NCBI RefSeq assembly: GCF_003287355.1
Contig: NZ_QMIM01000007.1
Coordinates: 1 to 64,000, forward strand
Length of the DNA: 64,000 nt
From: Halorubrum sp. 48-1-W
Lineage (GTDB): Archaea > Halobacteriota > Halobacteria > Halobacteriales > Haloferacaceae
Reading direction: 5' to 3'
Position numbers and translations under genes: made by a program. The notes under the pieces are model-generated. The model was not told the DNA's origin and ran no database searches. It was given only the letters and a program-made list of their open reading frames with translations. Each line of letters starts with the position of its first letter. Positions within the stretch are counted from its first letter, which is position 1. Of the stretch, positions 34,084-41,502 are shown one piece after another.

Positions 34084-35040
34084 TCAGGCCGTCGCGCCCG
34101 CGACGAGGCTCTCGCGGACGGTCTCGAGGAACCGGTTCGGGTGTTCGACGTGTGGAAGCAGGGCAGCCCGGTCGAAGACGACCAGCCGCGCGCCGGACGC
34201 GTCGGCGAGCTCGCGGCCGTCCGCGAGCGGGCTCACCTCGGCCTCGCGTCCCCACACGATGGTCGGCGGCACCCCGAGGTCGGCGAGCGCGGCCGCCAGG
34301 TCGAGGTCGCTGTTGAGGTATCCCGAGACGAACGACGCCGGCGCGAAGCGCGCGTTCTCGACGTGGCTGGTGCGCCACTCGTAGTCGATCCACTCCTCGC
34401 CGGGGTTCTCGGGGTCGTAGTAGCCGTGGTCGGCGTTGAAATAGCGTATCGAGGGCTTCGAGGCGATCAGGTTGAAGAGCGTCGAACCGAGAAGTGGCGA
34501 CCGTAGCAGCTCCCGGAGCCAGGGCTTCGGCGGGGTCGGTCCGGCGACGGTCGTGGGACAGACGCCGACGAAGCCGCCGATCTCGACGTCGTTACCCGCC
34601 GATCCGTCGCCGGCGGCCGCCACAGCCGCGTACGCCGCCGACAGCGACGAGGCGACCACTGCGGGCTCGTCGAACTCGGCGAGGAAGTCGTGAACGAAGT
34701 CCTCGTACAGCGCTGCGGAGTACCGCAGCGGCGGGCGGTCGGAGCGACCGTACCCCGGGAGGTCGGGCGCGACGACGTGGTAGTCGGCGGTGAGGTCGCC
34801 GAAGACCTCGCGCCACTCGCCGGCCGAGCCCGCGGCGTTGATCCCGTGGAGCAACACGAGGTCGGGGTCGTCCGGATCGCCGCCTTCGGTGTAGGCGACG
34901 TCCATCCCGCGCCAGCGGAGGGTGCCGTCGTCGCCGACGAGCGGCGATTCGAGATCGCCCTCGTAGCGGAGGCCGGCGTTCGTCGCCGCGATCGCGCCGA
35001 TCCCGAGGAGGGCCGTTCCGGCGAGGTTCCTGAGTCTCAT
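34084..35040 (-). CDS. Alpha/beta hydrolase with N-terminal membrane anchor
   Basis: A 318-aa hydrolase. Residues 6-22 (LAGTALLGIGAIAATNA) are a signal or anchor segment. LVLLHGINAAGSAGEW gives the oxyanion HG; the nucleophile elbow is degenerate (VASSLSAAYAA instead of GxSxG), so the catalytic Ser is likely but unusual. The final His is in LLPHVEHPNRF, as in the family. A separate transcript is likely; MeaB runs in the same direction upstream. Confidence 0.8.
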   Translation of the reverse strand: MRLRNLAGTALLGIGAIAATNAGLRYEGDLESPLVGDDGTLRWRGMDVAYTEGGDPDDPDLVLLHGINAAGSAGEWREVFGDLTADYHVVAPDLPGYGRSDRPPLRYSAALYEDFVHDFLAEFDEPAVVASSLSAAYAAVAAAGDGSAGNDVEIGGFVGVCPTTVAGPTPPKPWLRELLRSPLLGSTLFNLIASKPSIRYFNADHGYYDPENPGEEWIDYEWRTSHVENARFAPASFVSGYLNSDLDLAAALADLGVPPTIVWGREAEVSPLADGRELADASGARLVVFDRAALLPHVEHPNRFLETVRESLVAGATA

Positions 35041-35132
35041 GGTATCCCGTTGGTTCGCTGGCGACTTATATCACGTGACCTCGCCGTCGGCGTTCGTGGA
35101 CTCCCGTCCCGGTCCGTACCTCGTGCTGTCAG

Positions 35133-36407
35133 CTACTCCACCGACCCGTCCGGCTCACTCGGCCCGTCGCGCTCCTCGACGCACGCCGCGATCGGGTCGA
35201 CGATCTCGGTTGCGAGGCCGTACGGGTCCGCCTCCTTCCGTCTCACCCGGTCGGCGAGCGCCTCGATCCCGCCGTGACGCTCGATCGCGTCGGTCGCGAG
35301 CGCGCCGACGTCCGCGCGGACCAGCGTCCGGATCTCTTCGGCGTACCGCTGGCGACGCGTCCGCGTCAGTTCGCCGGACTCCCGGAGGAACCCCCCGTGC
35401 GCGTCGAACGCGTCGATCAGCTCGCCGACGCCCTCGCCGGTCTTCGCGACGGTCGCCAGCACCTCGGGGGTCCACGCGTCGCCGGTGTCGTCTCCGGACG
35501 CGTCGTCTCCGGACACGTCGTCTCCGGCCGCGTCGCCTCCGGACGCGTCGTCTCTGGCCGCGTCGGATCCGCCGTCCTCGCTGCCGTCGTTCGGGTGGTT
35601 CGGTATCCCGACCCCGTGGTGGCCCGCGTCGAGCCCGGCGGTGGGTCCCTCGCGTCGATGGACCATCTCCTCCAACTCGGCGAGGGTCCGCTCCGCGCCG
35701 TCCATGTCGGCTTTGTTGACCACGAACACGTCGCCGATCTCGAGGATGCCCGCCTTCAGCGTCTGGACGTCGTCCCCGGACCCGGGCTGGACGAGCACCG
35801 CGACCGTGTCGGCGGTGCGGACGACGTCGACCTCGCTCTGTCCGGCCCCGACGGTCTCGATCAGTACCACGTCCTTCCCGAACGCGTCGAGCGCCGTCAC
35901 CGCGTCCGCGGTCGCGGTCGAGAGCCCCCCGAGCCGTCCTCGCGCGCTCATCGACCTGAAGAACACGTCCATGTCGCCGACGTTCGAGGCCATCCGGATC
36001 CGGTCGCCGAGCACCGCGCCGCCCGTGTACGGCGAGGAGGGGTCGACGGCGACGACCCCGACCGTGTCGCCGCGCTCGCGGTAGGCCGATGCCAACTTGT
36101 CGACGAGCGTTGACTTCCCGGCGCCGGGCGCGCCCGTCACCCCGATCACGGCCGCGTCGCCGGCGTGGTCGTAGAGCCTCGAGACGAGCCCGCGGTACCC
36201 CGGCGTCCGCTCCTCGATCTTGGTGATGACCCGTGCGAGCGCCCGGTGGCTCCCCGCGAGCAACTCCTCGATCAGTTCGGCGTCGCGGCCGCGGAGCTCG
36301 ACCGCCCGTTCGCGGGAGGCCGGCCGTTCACGGGTCGAGTCCGCCCTCTCGTTCGGGTCCCGTCCGTCGTTCGGGTCCCGTCCGTCGTTTGTGTCCCGTC
36401 CGTTCAT
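35133..36407 (-). CDS. meaB: Methylmalonyl-CoA mutase-associated GTPase MeaB
   Basis: A 424-aa G3E-type GTPase that gates cobalamin loading and protects methylmalonyl-CoA mutase. The P-loop TGAPGAGKST is at residues 91-100; VAVDPSSPYTGGAVLGDRIRM and ETVGAGQSEVDV are the switch regions; VNKAD is the guanine motif. It carries an acidic insert (about 265-300) with repeats of SGDDA or GDDVS that normal MeaB lacks, and an N-terminal repeat (DPNDGR). Its ATG abuts the stop codon of the B12-binding gene. Confidence 0.92.
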   Translation of the reverse strand: MNGRDTNDGRDPNDGRDPNERADSTRERPASRERAVELRGRDAELIEELLAGSHRALARVITKIEERTPGYRGLVSRLYDHAGDAAVIGVTGAPGAGKSTLVDKLASAYRERGDTVGVVAVDPSSPYTGGAVLGDRIRMASNVGDMDVFFRSMSARGRLGGLSTATADAVTALDAFGKDVVLIETVGAGQSEVDVVRTADTVAVLVQPGSGDDVQTLKAGILEIGDVFVVNKADMDGAERTLAELEEMVHRREGPTAGLDAGHHGVGIPNHPNDGSEDGGSDAARDDASGGDAAGDDVSGDDASGDDTGDAWTPEVLATVAKTGEGVGELIDAFDAHGGFLRESGELTRTRRQRYAEEIRTLVRADVGALATDAIERHGGIEALADRVRRKEADPYGLATEIVDPIAACVEERDGPSEPDGSVE

Positions 36408-36827
36408 CTATTCGCGCTCCGGGACGTTGTTCCGGACGAACTCGACCGTCTCCGCCATCGGCGTTCCCGGGCCGAACACCTCCGCGACGCCGAGCTCCTT
36501 CAGCTCCGCCACGTCGTCGTCGGGCACGATCCCGCCGACGAGGATCAGGGTGTCCTCGAACGCGTCGTACTCCTTTAACCCCGCTATCACCTTGGGGACG
36601 AGGGTGTTGTGGGCCCCCGAGAGGATCGAGATGCCGAGGACGTCGACGTCCTCCTGGACCGCCGCCTGGACGATCTCCTCGGGCGCGCGGTGGAGCCCGG
36701 AGTAGACCACCTCGAAGCCGGCGTCGCGGAACGCCCGCGCGATCACGTGTGCCCCCCGGTCGTGGCCGTCGAGCCCGACCTTCGCGACCAGACACCGGAC
36801 GGTCCGTTCCTCCCCTTCGACGCTCAT
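36408..36827 (-). CDS. Methylmalonyl-CoA mutase B12-binding (small) subunit
   Basis: A 139-aa cobalamin-binding domain encoded alone, as in archaeal mutases with a split large and small subunit. The base-off motif DGHDRGAHV (His22 is the cobalt ligand) and the later LSILSG-type loop (GISILSGAHNT) and GGIVPDDDV are present. It lies directly upstream of meaB (adjacent codons). The large catalytic subunit is not in this window. Confidence 0.92.
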   Translation of the reverse strand: MSVEGEERTVRCLVAKVGLDGHDRGAHVIARAFRDAGFEVVYSGLHRAPEEIVQAAVQEDVDVLGISILSGAHNTLVPKVIAGLKEYDAFEDTLILVGGIVPDDDVAELKELGVAEVFGPGTPMAETVEFVRNNVPERE

Positions 36828-36980
36828 ACCCGGATCTGGCACGCGTGACCGTTTGACTCTAACGGCGGCTCGGGAGCGTCCGGAACCCGCCGGAACCGCT
36901 CGGGTAGTACAGCCGGCCCGCCGATCCGGCCGAGCGCTCCCGAACGACGCCGATAAACCGGGCGCGGGCCTACAGGAAAC

Positions 36981-37754
36981 ATGAGCGGAAAGGACGACTA
37001 CTACAACCGGTCGAAACAGCAGGGCTACCGGAGCCGCGCCTCCTACAAGCTGAAACAGCTCGACGAGGACGCCGACCTCTTCGAACCCGGCGACACCGTC
37101 GTCGACCTCGGGGCTGCGCCCGGCGGCTGGCTCCAGGTGGCCGCCGAGGAGGTCGGGGCGGGCGGGACCGTGATCGGCGTCGATCTCCAGCGCATCGACG
37201 ACGTCGAGGAGCACGACGTCGAGACGATCCGCGGCGACATGACCGACGAGCGCACCCGCCACTACCTGCGGGAGGCGGTCGGCGAGGGCGGCGCGGACGT
37301 CGTCGTGAGTGACATGGCCCCCAACATGACCGGCGAGTACTCGCTGGACCACGCCCGGTCGGTCCACCTCGCCCGGCAGGCGTTCGACGTCGCCGAGGAG
37401 CTACTCGCGCCCGGCGGCGACTTCGTCGTGAAGGTGTTCCAGGGCCAGGACCTCGACGCGTTTCGCGACGAGGTCGCCGACGCGTTCGAGTACGTGAAGA
37501 CGACGTCGCCGCCGGCCTCGCGGGACGCCTCCTCGGAGGTGTACCTGGTCGCGAAGGGCCGGATGACCGCCACCGTCGCCGTGGGCGACCGGCTCGAGGT
37601 GACCGTCGAGGAGCGCGGCGACGAGGGCGACGGCATCGCCTACGTCGACGGCTACACGCTGTTCGTTCCCGGCACCGACCCCGGCGAGACCGTCACGATC
37701 GAGGTCACGGACGTCAAACCGCGATTCGGCTTCGCCGAGCGGGTCGAGGCGTGA
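36981..37754 (+). CDS. rlmE: 23S rRNA 2'-O-methyltransferase RlmE (FtsJ) with TRAM domain
   Basis: A 257-aa SAM-dependent methyltransferase for the ribosomal A-loop uridine. DYYNRSKQQGYRSRASYKL carries the first catalytic Lys; VVDLGAAPGGWLQVA is the SAM loop; the KDKE tetrad is completed by the Asp in VVSDMAPN, the Lys in VVKVFQG and the Glu in SSEVYLVA. Residues 195-257 are a C-terminal TRAM domain (VGDRLEVTVEERGDEGDGIA), the usual archaeal arrangement. Single gene. Confidence 0.95.
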   Translation: MSGKDDYYNRSKQQGYRSRASYKLKQLDEDADLFEPGDTVVDLGAAPGGWLQVAAEEVGAGGTVIGVDLQRIDDVEEHDVETIRGDMTDERTRHYLREAVGEGGADVVVSDMAPNMTGEYSLDHARSVHLARQAFDVAEELLAPGGDFVVKVFQGQDLDAFRDEVADAFEYVKTTSPPASRDASSEVYLVAKGRMTATVAVGDRLEVTVEERGDEGDGIAYVDGYTLFVPGTDPGETVTIEVTDVKPRFGFAERVEA

Positions 37755-37777
37755 GGCGGGTCGAGGCGTGAGGCGGG

Positions 37778-38275
37778 TCAGTCGCTCGCCCACCGCCGCC
37801 ACTCCCGGAGGGTAAACCGGTCGTGGTCGGTCTCCTCGACTACCTCCCAGGCTCTTTCGTCCCACTCGGGATATCGCGTGTCCCCCTCGTAGCTCCCCTC
37901 GACGTGGCTGAGCGCCATCCCGTCGACGTGTGGCTGGAACAGCTCGTAGATCGCCCCGCCGCCGAGGACGTAGACCGTCTCTACCCCCTCCTCGTCGGCC
38001 GTCTCGCGGGCCAGGTCCAGGGCCGCCTCGACACCGTCGGCGACGACCGCGCTCGAGACGTCGACGGCGTCCACGCTCCGGCTCACGACGATCTGGCGGC
38101 TCCCCGGCAGGTCGTCGCGCATCGAGTCGAAGGTGCGCCGCCCGAGGATCACCGGCGAGCCCGCGACGCGCTCGCGGTACTGCCGGACGTCGGCCTCGAT
38201 GTGCGGCCAGGGCACCTCGCCGTCCCTGCCGATGACCCGGTTCTCCGCGAGCGCCGCGACGCTGACGAGTCGCAT
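37778..38275 (-). CDS. folA: Dihydrofolate reductase
   Basis: A 165-aa DHFR supplying tetrahydrofolate. [21 protein letters not shown], the NADPH loop [10 protein letters not shown] and the [12 protein letters not shown] block identify it. It is of Haloferax HdrA/B type size. Converges on rlmE with a 23-bp gap; starts at the ATG 38275, with a TATA-like TTTATATCACC about 22 bp upstream on the minus strand. The active-site acidic residue corresponds to Glu or Asp after PWPHIEAD. Confidence 0.94.
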   Translation of the reverse strand: MRLVSVAALAENRVIGRDGEVPWPHIEADVRQYRERVAGSPVILGRRTFDSMRDDLPGSRQIVVSRSVDAVDVSSAVVADGVEAALDLARETADEEGVETVYVLGGGAIYELFQPHVDGMALSHVEGSYEGDTRYPEWDERAWEVVEETDHDRFTLREWRRWASD

Positions 38276-38327
38276 ACCGGTCGGTCGGGCTCGGTGATAT
38301 AAAACACCGCGTCGGTTCGACCGCCCC

Positions 38328-39344
38328 CTACTCCGCGAGCCCGAGCAGATCGAACGGGTAGCCGTTGTCGTTGTCGTCGGCCTCCTCGAAGACGACGCGG
38401 GCGGCCGCGACGTCCTGGATCGCGAGGCCGGTCGAGTCGAAGACGGTGACGCCGGTGACGCCGTCCTCGCCCGTGCCCCTGGCTCCCGCCCGCCCGGCGC
38501 GGTTCCCGACGACGATCTCGCCGATCTCGCCGTAGATGTCGTCGTCGTCGAGGACGCCCAGGGCGTACGGGACGTTGATCTCGCCGGAGTGGGTACACTG
38601 CGCGTGGTCGTCGATGACGATCGTCGCGTCGAGCAACAGCTCGTCGGCCAGTTCGTGTTTGCCCTCGGCGTCCGCCCCCATGGCGTTGACGTGGGTGTGG
38701 TCGCCCACGTCGTCGGGGCCGACGATCGGGTCCTCGACGGGCGTCACCGTCGAGAGCACGTCGCAGTGGCCCGCCTCCGAGATCGAACCCGCGCGCACGT
38801 CGAAGCGGTCCTCGAAGGCGTCGATGAACGTCGCCACCCGCTCCTCGTCGAGGTCGCTCACGACCACCTCCTCGACGTCGCGCACCGCGGCGATCGCCTC
38901 GAGCTGGGTGTACGACTGGACGCCCGCGCCGACGATCCCCATCGAGGTCGCGTCCGGGACCGCGAGGTGGTCGGTGGCGACGGCGGCGGCCGCACCCGTC
39001 CGCTTCATCGTGAGCGCGGTCCCGTCCATGATCGCGAGCGGGAAGGCGGTCTCGGGGTCCGAGTAGACCATCGTCCCCATCACGGTCGGGAGGCCGTGGT
39101 CGGCGGGGTTGTCCGTGTGGACGTTCACCCACTTGATCCCGGCGGCGTCCCAGTCGCCCGCGTCCATGTACGCGGGCATCGACCGGAAGTCGCCGTTGTA
39201 CTCGGGGAGGTCGATGTACGACTTCGGCGGCATCTGGGCGTCGCCGCGCTCGTAGGCGGCGAACGCGCCCTCGACCGCCTCGATGACGCGATCCATCCGT
39301 GCGTTCTCGTCGACGTCGTCGCCGTTGAGGAGCAACGTCTGCAT
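38328..39344 (-). CDS. Ornithine cyclodeaminase / mu-crystallin family enzyme (paralog 1)
   Basis: A 338-aa NAD(P)-dependent enzyme. [17 protein letters not shown] is the nucleotide-binding GxGxxS pattern, [16 protein letters not shown] the preceding conserved helix with the catalytic Lys/Arg region, and HVNAMGAD and HSGEINV are substrate-domain blocks. Archaeal members are often alanine dehydrogenases; the substrate is not determined by sequence. A second member lies at 52216-53217. Both run on the minus strand but are far apart. Confidence 0.86.
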   Translation of the reverse strand: MQTLLLNGDDVDENARMDRVIEAVEGAFAAYERGDAQMPPKSYIDLPEYNGDFRSMPAYMDAGDWDAAGIKWVNVHTDNPADHGLPTVMGTMVYSDPETAFPLAIMDGTALTMKRTGAAAAVATDHLAVPDATSMGIVGAGVQSYTQLEAIAAVRDVEEVVVSDLDEERVATFIDAFEDRFDVRAGSISEAGHCDVLSTVTPVEDPIVGPDDVGDHTHVNAMGADAEGKHELADELLLDATIVIDDHAQCTHSGEINVPYALGVLDDDDIYGEIGEIVVGNRAGRAGARGTGEDGVTGVTVFDSTGLAIQDVAAARVVFEEADDNDNGYPFDLLGLAE

Positions 39345-39478
39345 GCCGCAACTCTTGCCGGAGGGGTACTTATTTCACGCGAAGTGGCCGTGGCGTCTCC
39401 ACGTCTCCGCGTGAACGGCCCACGTCCCGACGCGCGATCGTCTCCGAGAGCACGCCTACGGCTCGGCGAACGTGGCTG

Positions 39479-39484
39479 AAAAAA
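39479..39484 (-). terminator. T-tract terminator after the thermosome gene
   Basis: Six A residues on the plus strand, so six T on the transcript strand, lie about 80 nt past the thermosome stop codon and are followed by GC-rich sequence. The remaining stretch 39345-39565 contains nothing else I can name; it holds the upstream region of the OCD gene, with TACTTATTTC (39367-39376) as the likely minus-strand promoter box. Confidence 0.5.
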
Positions 39485-39565
39485 CGCGTCTCGCGCGGTC
39501 GGGACGGTCGACGGACGGTTCGTGCGGGGGGAACGGTCGGCGGAGTGGTGTGTCCTTCCGGGACG

Positions 39566-41227
39566 TTACATCGCGCCGCCCATGCCGCCCATACCGCCCA
39601 TGCCTCCCATGCCGCCGGCGCCACCCTCGTCGTCGTCGCCGGAGGTGGAGAGGTCGCCGGCCGCGATGATGTCGTCGATCTTCAACACGAGGTTCGCTGC
39701 CTCGGCGGCGGAGGCGATCGCCTGCTCTTTCGCGTGGGCGGTCTCGACGACGCCCGCCTCGAGGGTGTCCTCGACCTCGCCCTCGAAGACGTCGAGCCCG
39801 GCGTGGGCGTCGCCGCCCTCGTGGGCCGCGCGCAGGTCGACCAGCAGGTCGATGGAGTCGAGTCCGGCGTTCTCGGCGAGCACGCGGGGGATCAGCTCCA
39901 GCGCGTCGGCGAACGCCTCGACGGCGAGCTGTTCGCGCCCGGAGACGGAGTCCGCGTAGTCGCGGAGCCGGCTCGCGAGCTCGACCTCGATCGCGCCGCC
40001 GCCAGGGAGGATGCGCCCGTCGGAGACGGTCGTCGCGACCACGTCGATCGCGTCGTTGATGCCGCGCTCGAGCTCGTCGACGACGTGCTCGGTGGAGCCG
40101 TACAGCAACAGCGTCGCGCCGTGGGGGTTCTCGCCCTCGACGTAGAACAGCTCCTCCTCGGCGTCACGGGTGACCGACCCGGCCGCGACGTCGTCGGCCG
40201 ACAGCGAGTCGACGTCGGTGACGATCGTCGTGTCGAGGACGTTCTTGAGGAACTTCATGTCGGACTTCTTGGTCCGACGGACCGCGAGGATACCCTCCTT
40301 CGCGAGGTAGTGCTGGGCGAGGTCGTCGATCCCCTTCTGACAGAAGACGACGTTCGCGCCGCTCTCGACGATCGTGTCGACCTTCTCGCGGAGCTGTTTC
40401 TCCTCCTGGTCGAGGAACTTCTGGAGCTGGTCGGGCGAGTCGACGTTGACCGCGGTGTCGACGTCGGCCTCCTCGACCTCGATGGGGTCGTTGAGGAGGA
40501 CGACCTTCGCCTCCTCGAAGTCCGTGGGCATGTCGTCGTGGACGGGGTCCTTGTCGACGACCGCGCCGGAGAGCAGTCGGGACTCGCCGGCCGAGCGCCC
40601 GGTTCGCGTCTCGATGTTCAGGTTCTGTAGGTCGACGACGTGCGAGCCGTCCTCGGCCTCGACGGTGACGCCCTGGACCGCGCGGACGACGAGGTCCGCG
40701 AGGACGTCCTTTTCGAGCTCCGCACCCTTACCCGTCATCGACGTCTCGGCGACGTTCTTCAGCGTCTCCGTGTCGTCGGGGTCGACGGCCGTGGCGACGT
40801 CGTCGACCTGCTCGCGGGCGTACTCGCTCGCGAGGTTGAACCCCTTGATCACCGCGGTGGGGTGGATGTCCTGCTCGAGGAGCTCCTCGGCGTTCTTCAA
40901 CAGCTCGCCCGCGACGGCGACCGCACTCGTCGTGCCGTCGCCGGCCTCGTCCTCCTGGGTCTGGGCGACCTCGACGATCATCTCGGCGGTCGGGTTGTCG
41001 ATGTCCATCTCCTGAAGGATGGTGACGCCGTCGTTCGTGATGGTGACGTCGCCCATCGAGTCGACGAGCATCTTGTCCATCCCCTTCGGCCCGAGCGTCG
41101 AGCGTACCGCCTCCGCGACGGCGCGCGCCGCGGAGATGTTGTACTCCTGTGCGTCCTTGTCCTTGACGCGCTGGGCGTCGTCGCCCATGATGATCATCGG
41201 CTGCCCCTGCTGCATTCGCTGGCTCAT
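39566..41227 (-). CDS. Thermosome subunit (group II chaperonin)
   Basis: A 553-aa CCT/thermosome subunit that folds proteins in an ATP-driven double ring. The ATP-binding blocks [35 protein letters not shown] and the C-terminal [10 protein letters not shown] are intact, and the tail ends in four GGM repeats ([16 protein letters not shown]), which project into the chamber. The ATG at 41227 is 23-32 bp from the minus-strand box GTTTATATAG. The upstream ORF extension is not protein-like. Confidence 0.97.
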   Translation of the reverse strand: MSQRMQQGQPMIIMGDDAQRVKDKDAQEYNISAARAVAEAVRSTLGPKGMDKMLVDSMGDVTITNDGVTILQEMDIDNPTAEMIVEVAQTQEDEAGDGTTSAVAVAGELLKNAEELLEQDIHPTAVIKGFNLASEYAREQVDDVATAVDPDDTETLKNVAETSMTGKGAELEKDVLADLVVRAVQGVTVEAEDGSHVVDLQNLNIETRTGRSAGESRLLSGAVVDKDPVHDDMPTDFEEAKVVLLNDPIEVEEADVDTAVNVDSPDQLQKFLDQEEKQLREKVDTIVESGANVVFCQKGIDDLAQHYLAKEGILAVRRTKKSDMKFLKNVLDTTIVTDVDSLSADDVAAGSVTRDAEEELFYVEGENPHGATLLLYGSTEHVVDELERGINDAIDVVATTVSDGRILPGGGAIEVELASRLRDYADSVSGREQLAVEAFADALELIPRVLAENAGLDSIDLLVDLRAAHEGGDAHAGLDVFEGEVEDTLEAGVVETAHAKEQAIASAAEAANLVLKIDDIIAAGDLSTSGDDDEGGAGGMGGMGGMGGMGGAM

Positions 41228-41500
41228 ACAGCGTTTGATTGATTGTGATTCTATATAAACGTATCGCAACCGTGTTCCCCGGACGGATCGGCAGTGACGA
41301 GCTGTCGGTGGGGAAAACCCCCGGACGGAAGGGCTACCGATCGAGTATTGTGTTGACTATTCTCATGGGTCTCCTCGTGTGATATCGCCCTCGAGAACAC
41401 CTTTTATATTCGACTCTCGGCCGTGAGGTCGATGCTAATCCGTTATTAGGGTCCGCCGAAAACGTCGACACATATTAGGGTCCGCCGAAAACGTCGACAC
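41228..41500. promoter_or_regulatory. Divergent promoter region, thermosome and pseudokinase fusion
   Basis: The minus-strand box GTTTATATAG (41251-41260) serves the thermosome gene. On the plus strand CTTTTATATTCG (41401-41412) is the best TATA box for the fusion gene, implying a leader of roughly 65 nt. That leader ends in a perfect 29-bp tandem duplication. No heat-shock operator is recognised. Confidence 0.5.
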
Positions 41501-41502
41501 AT
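41445..41502. repeat. Perfect 29-bp tandem duplication ending in the start codon
   Basis: Units at 41445-41473 and 41474-41502 are identical (ATTAGGGTCCGCCG... CGACACAT). The last two bases of the second unit are the A and T of the ATG start codon of the downstream gene, so the leader has been duplicated in place. Confidence 0.93.
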
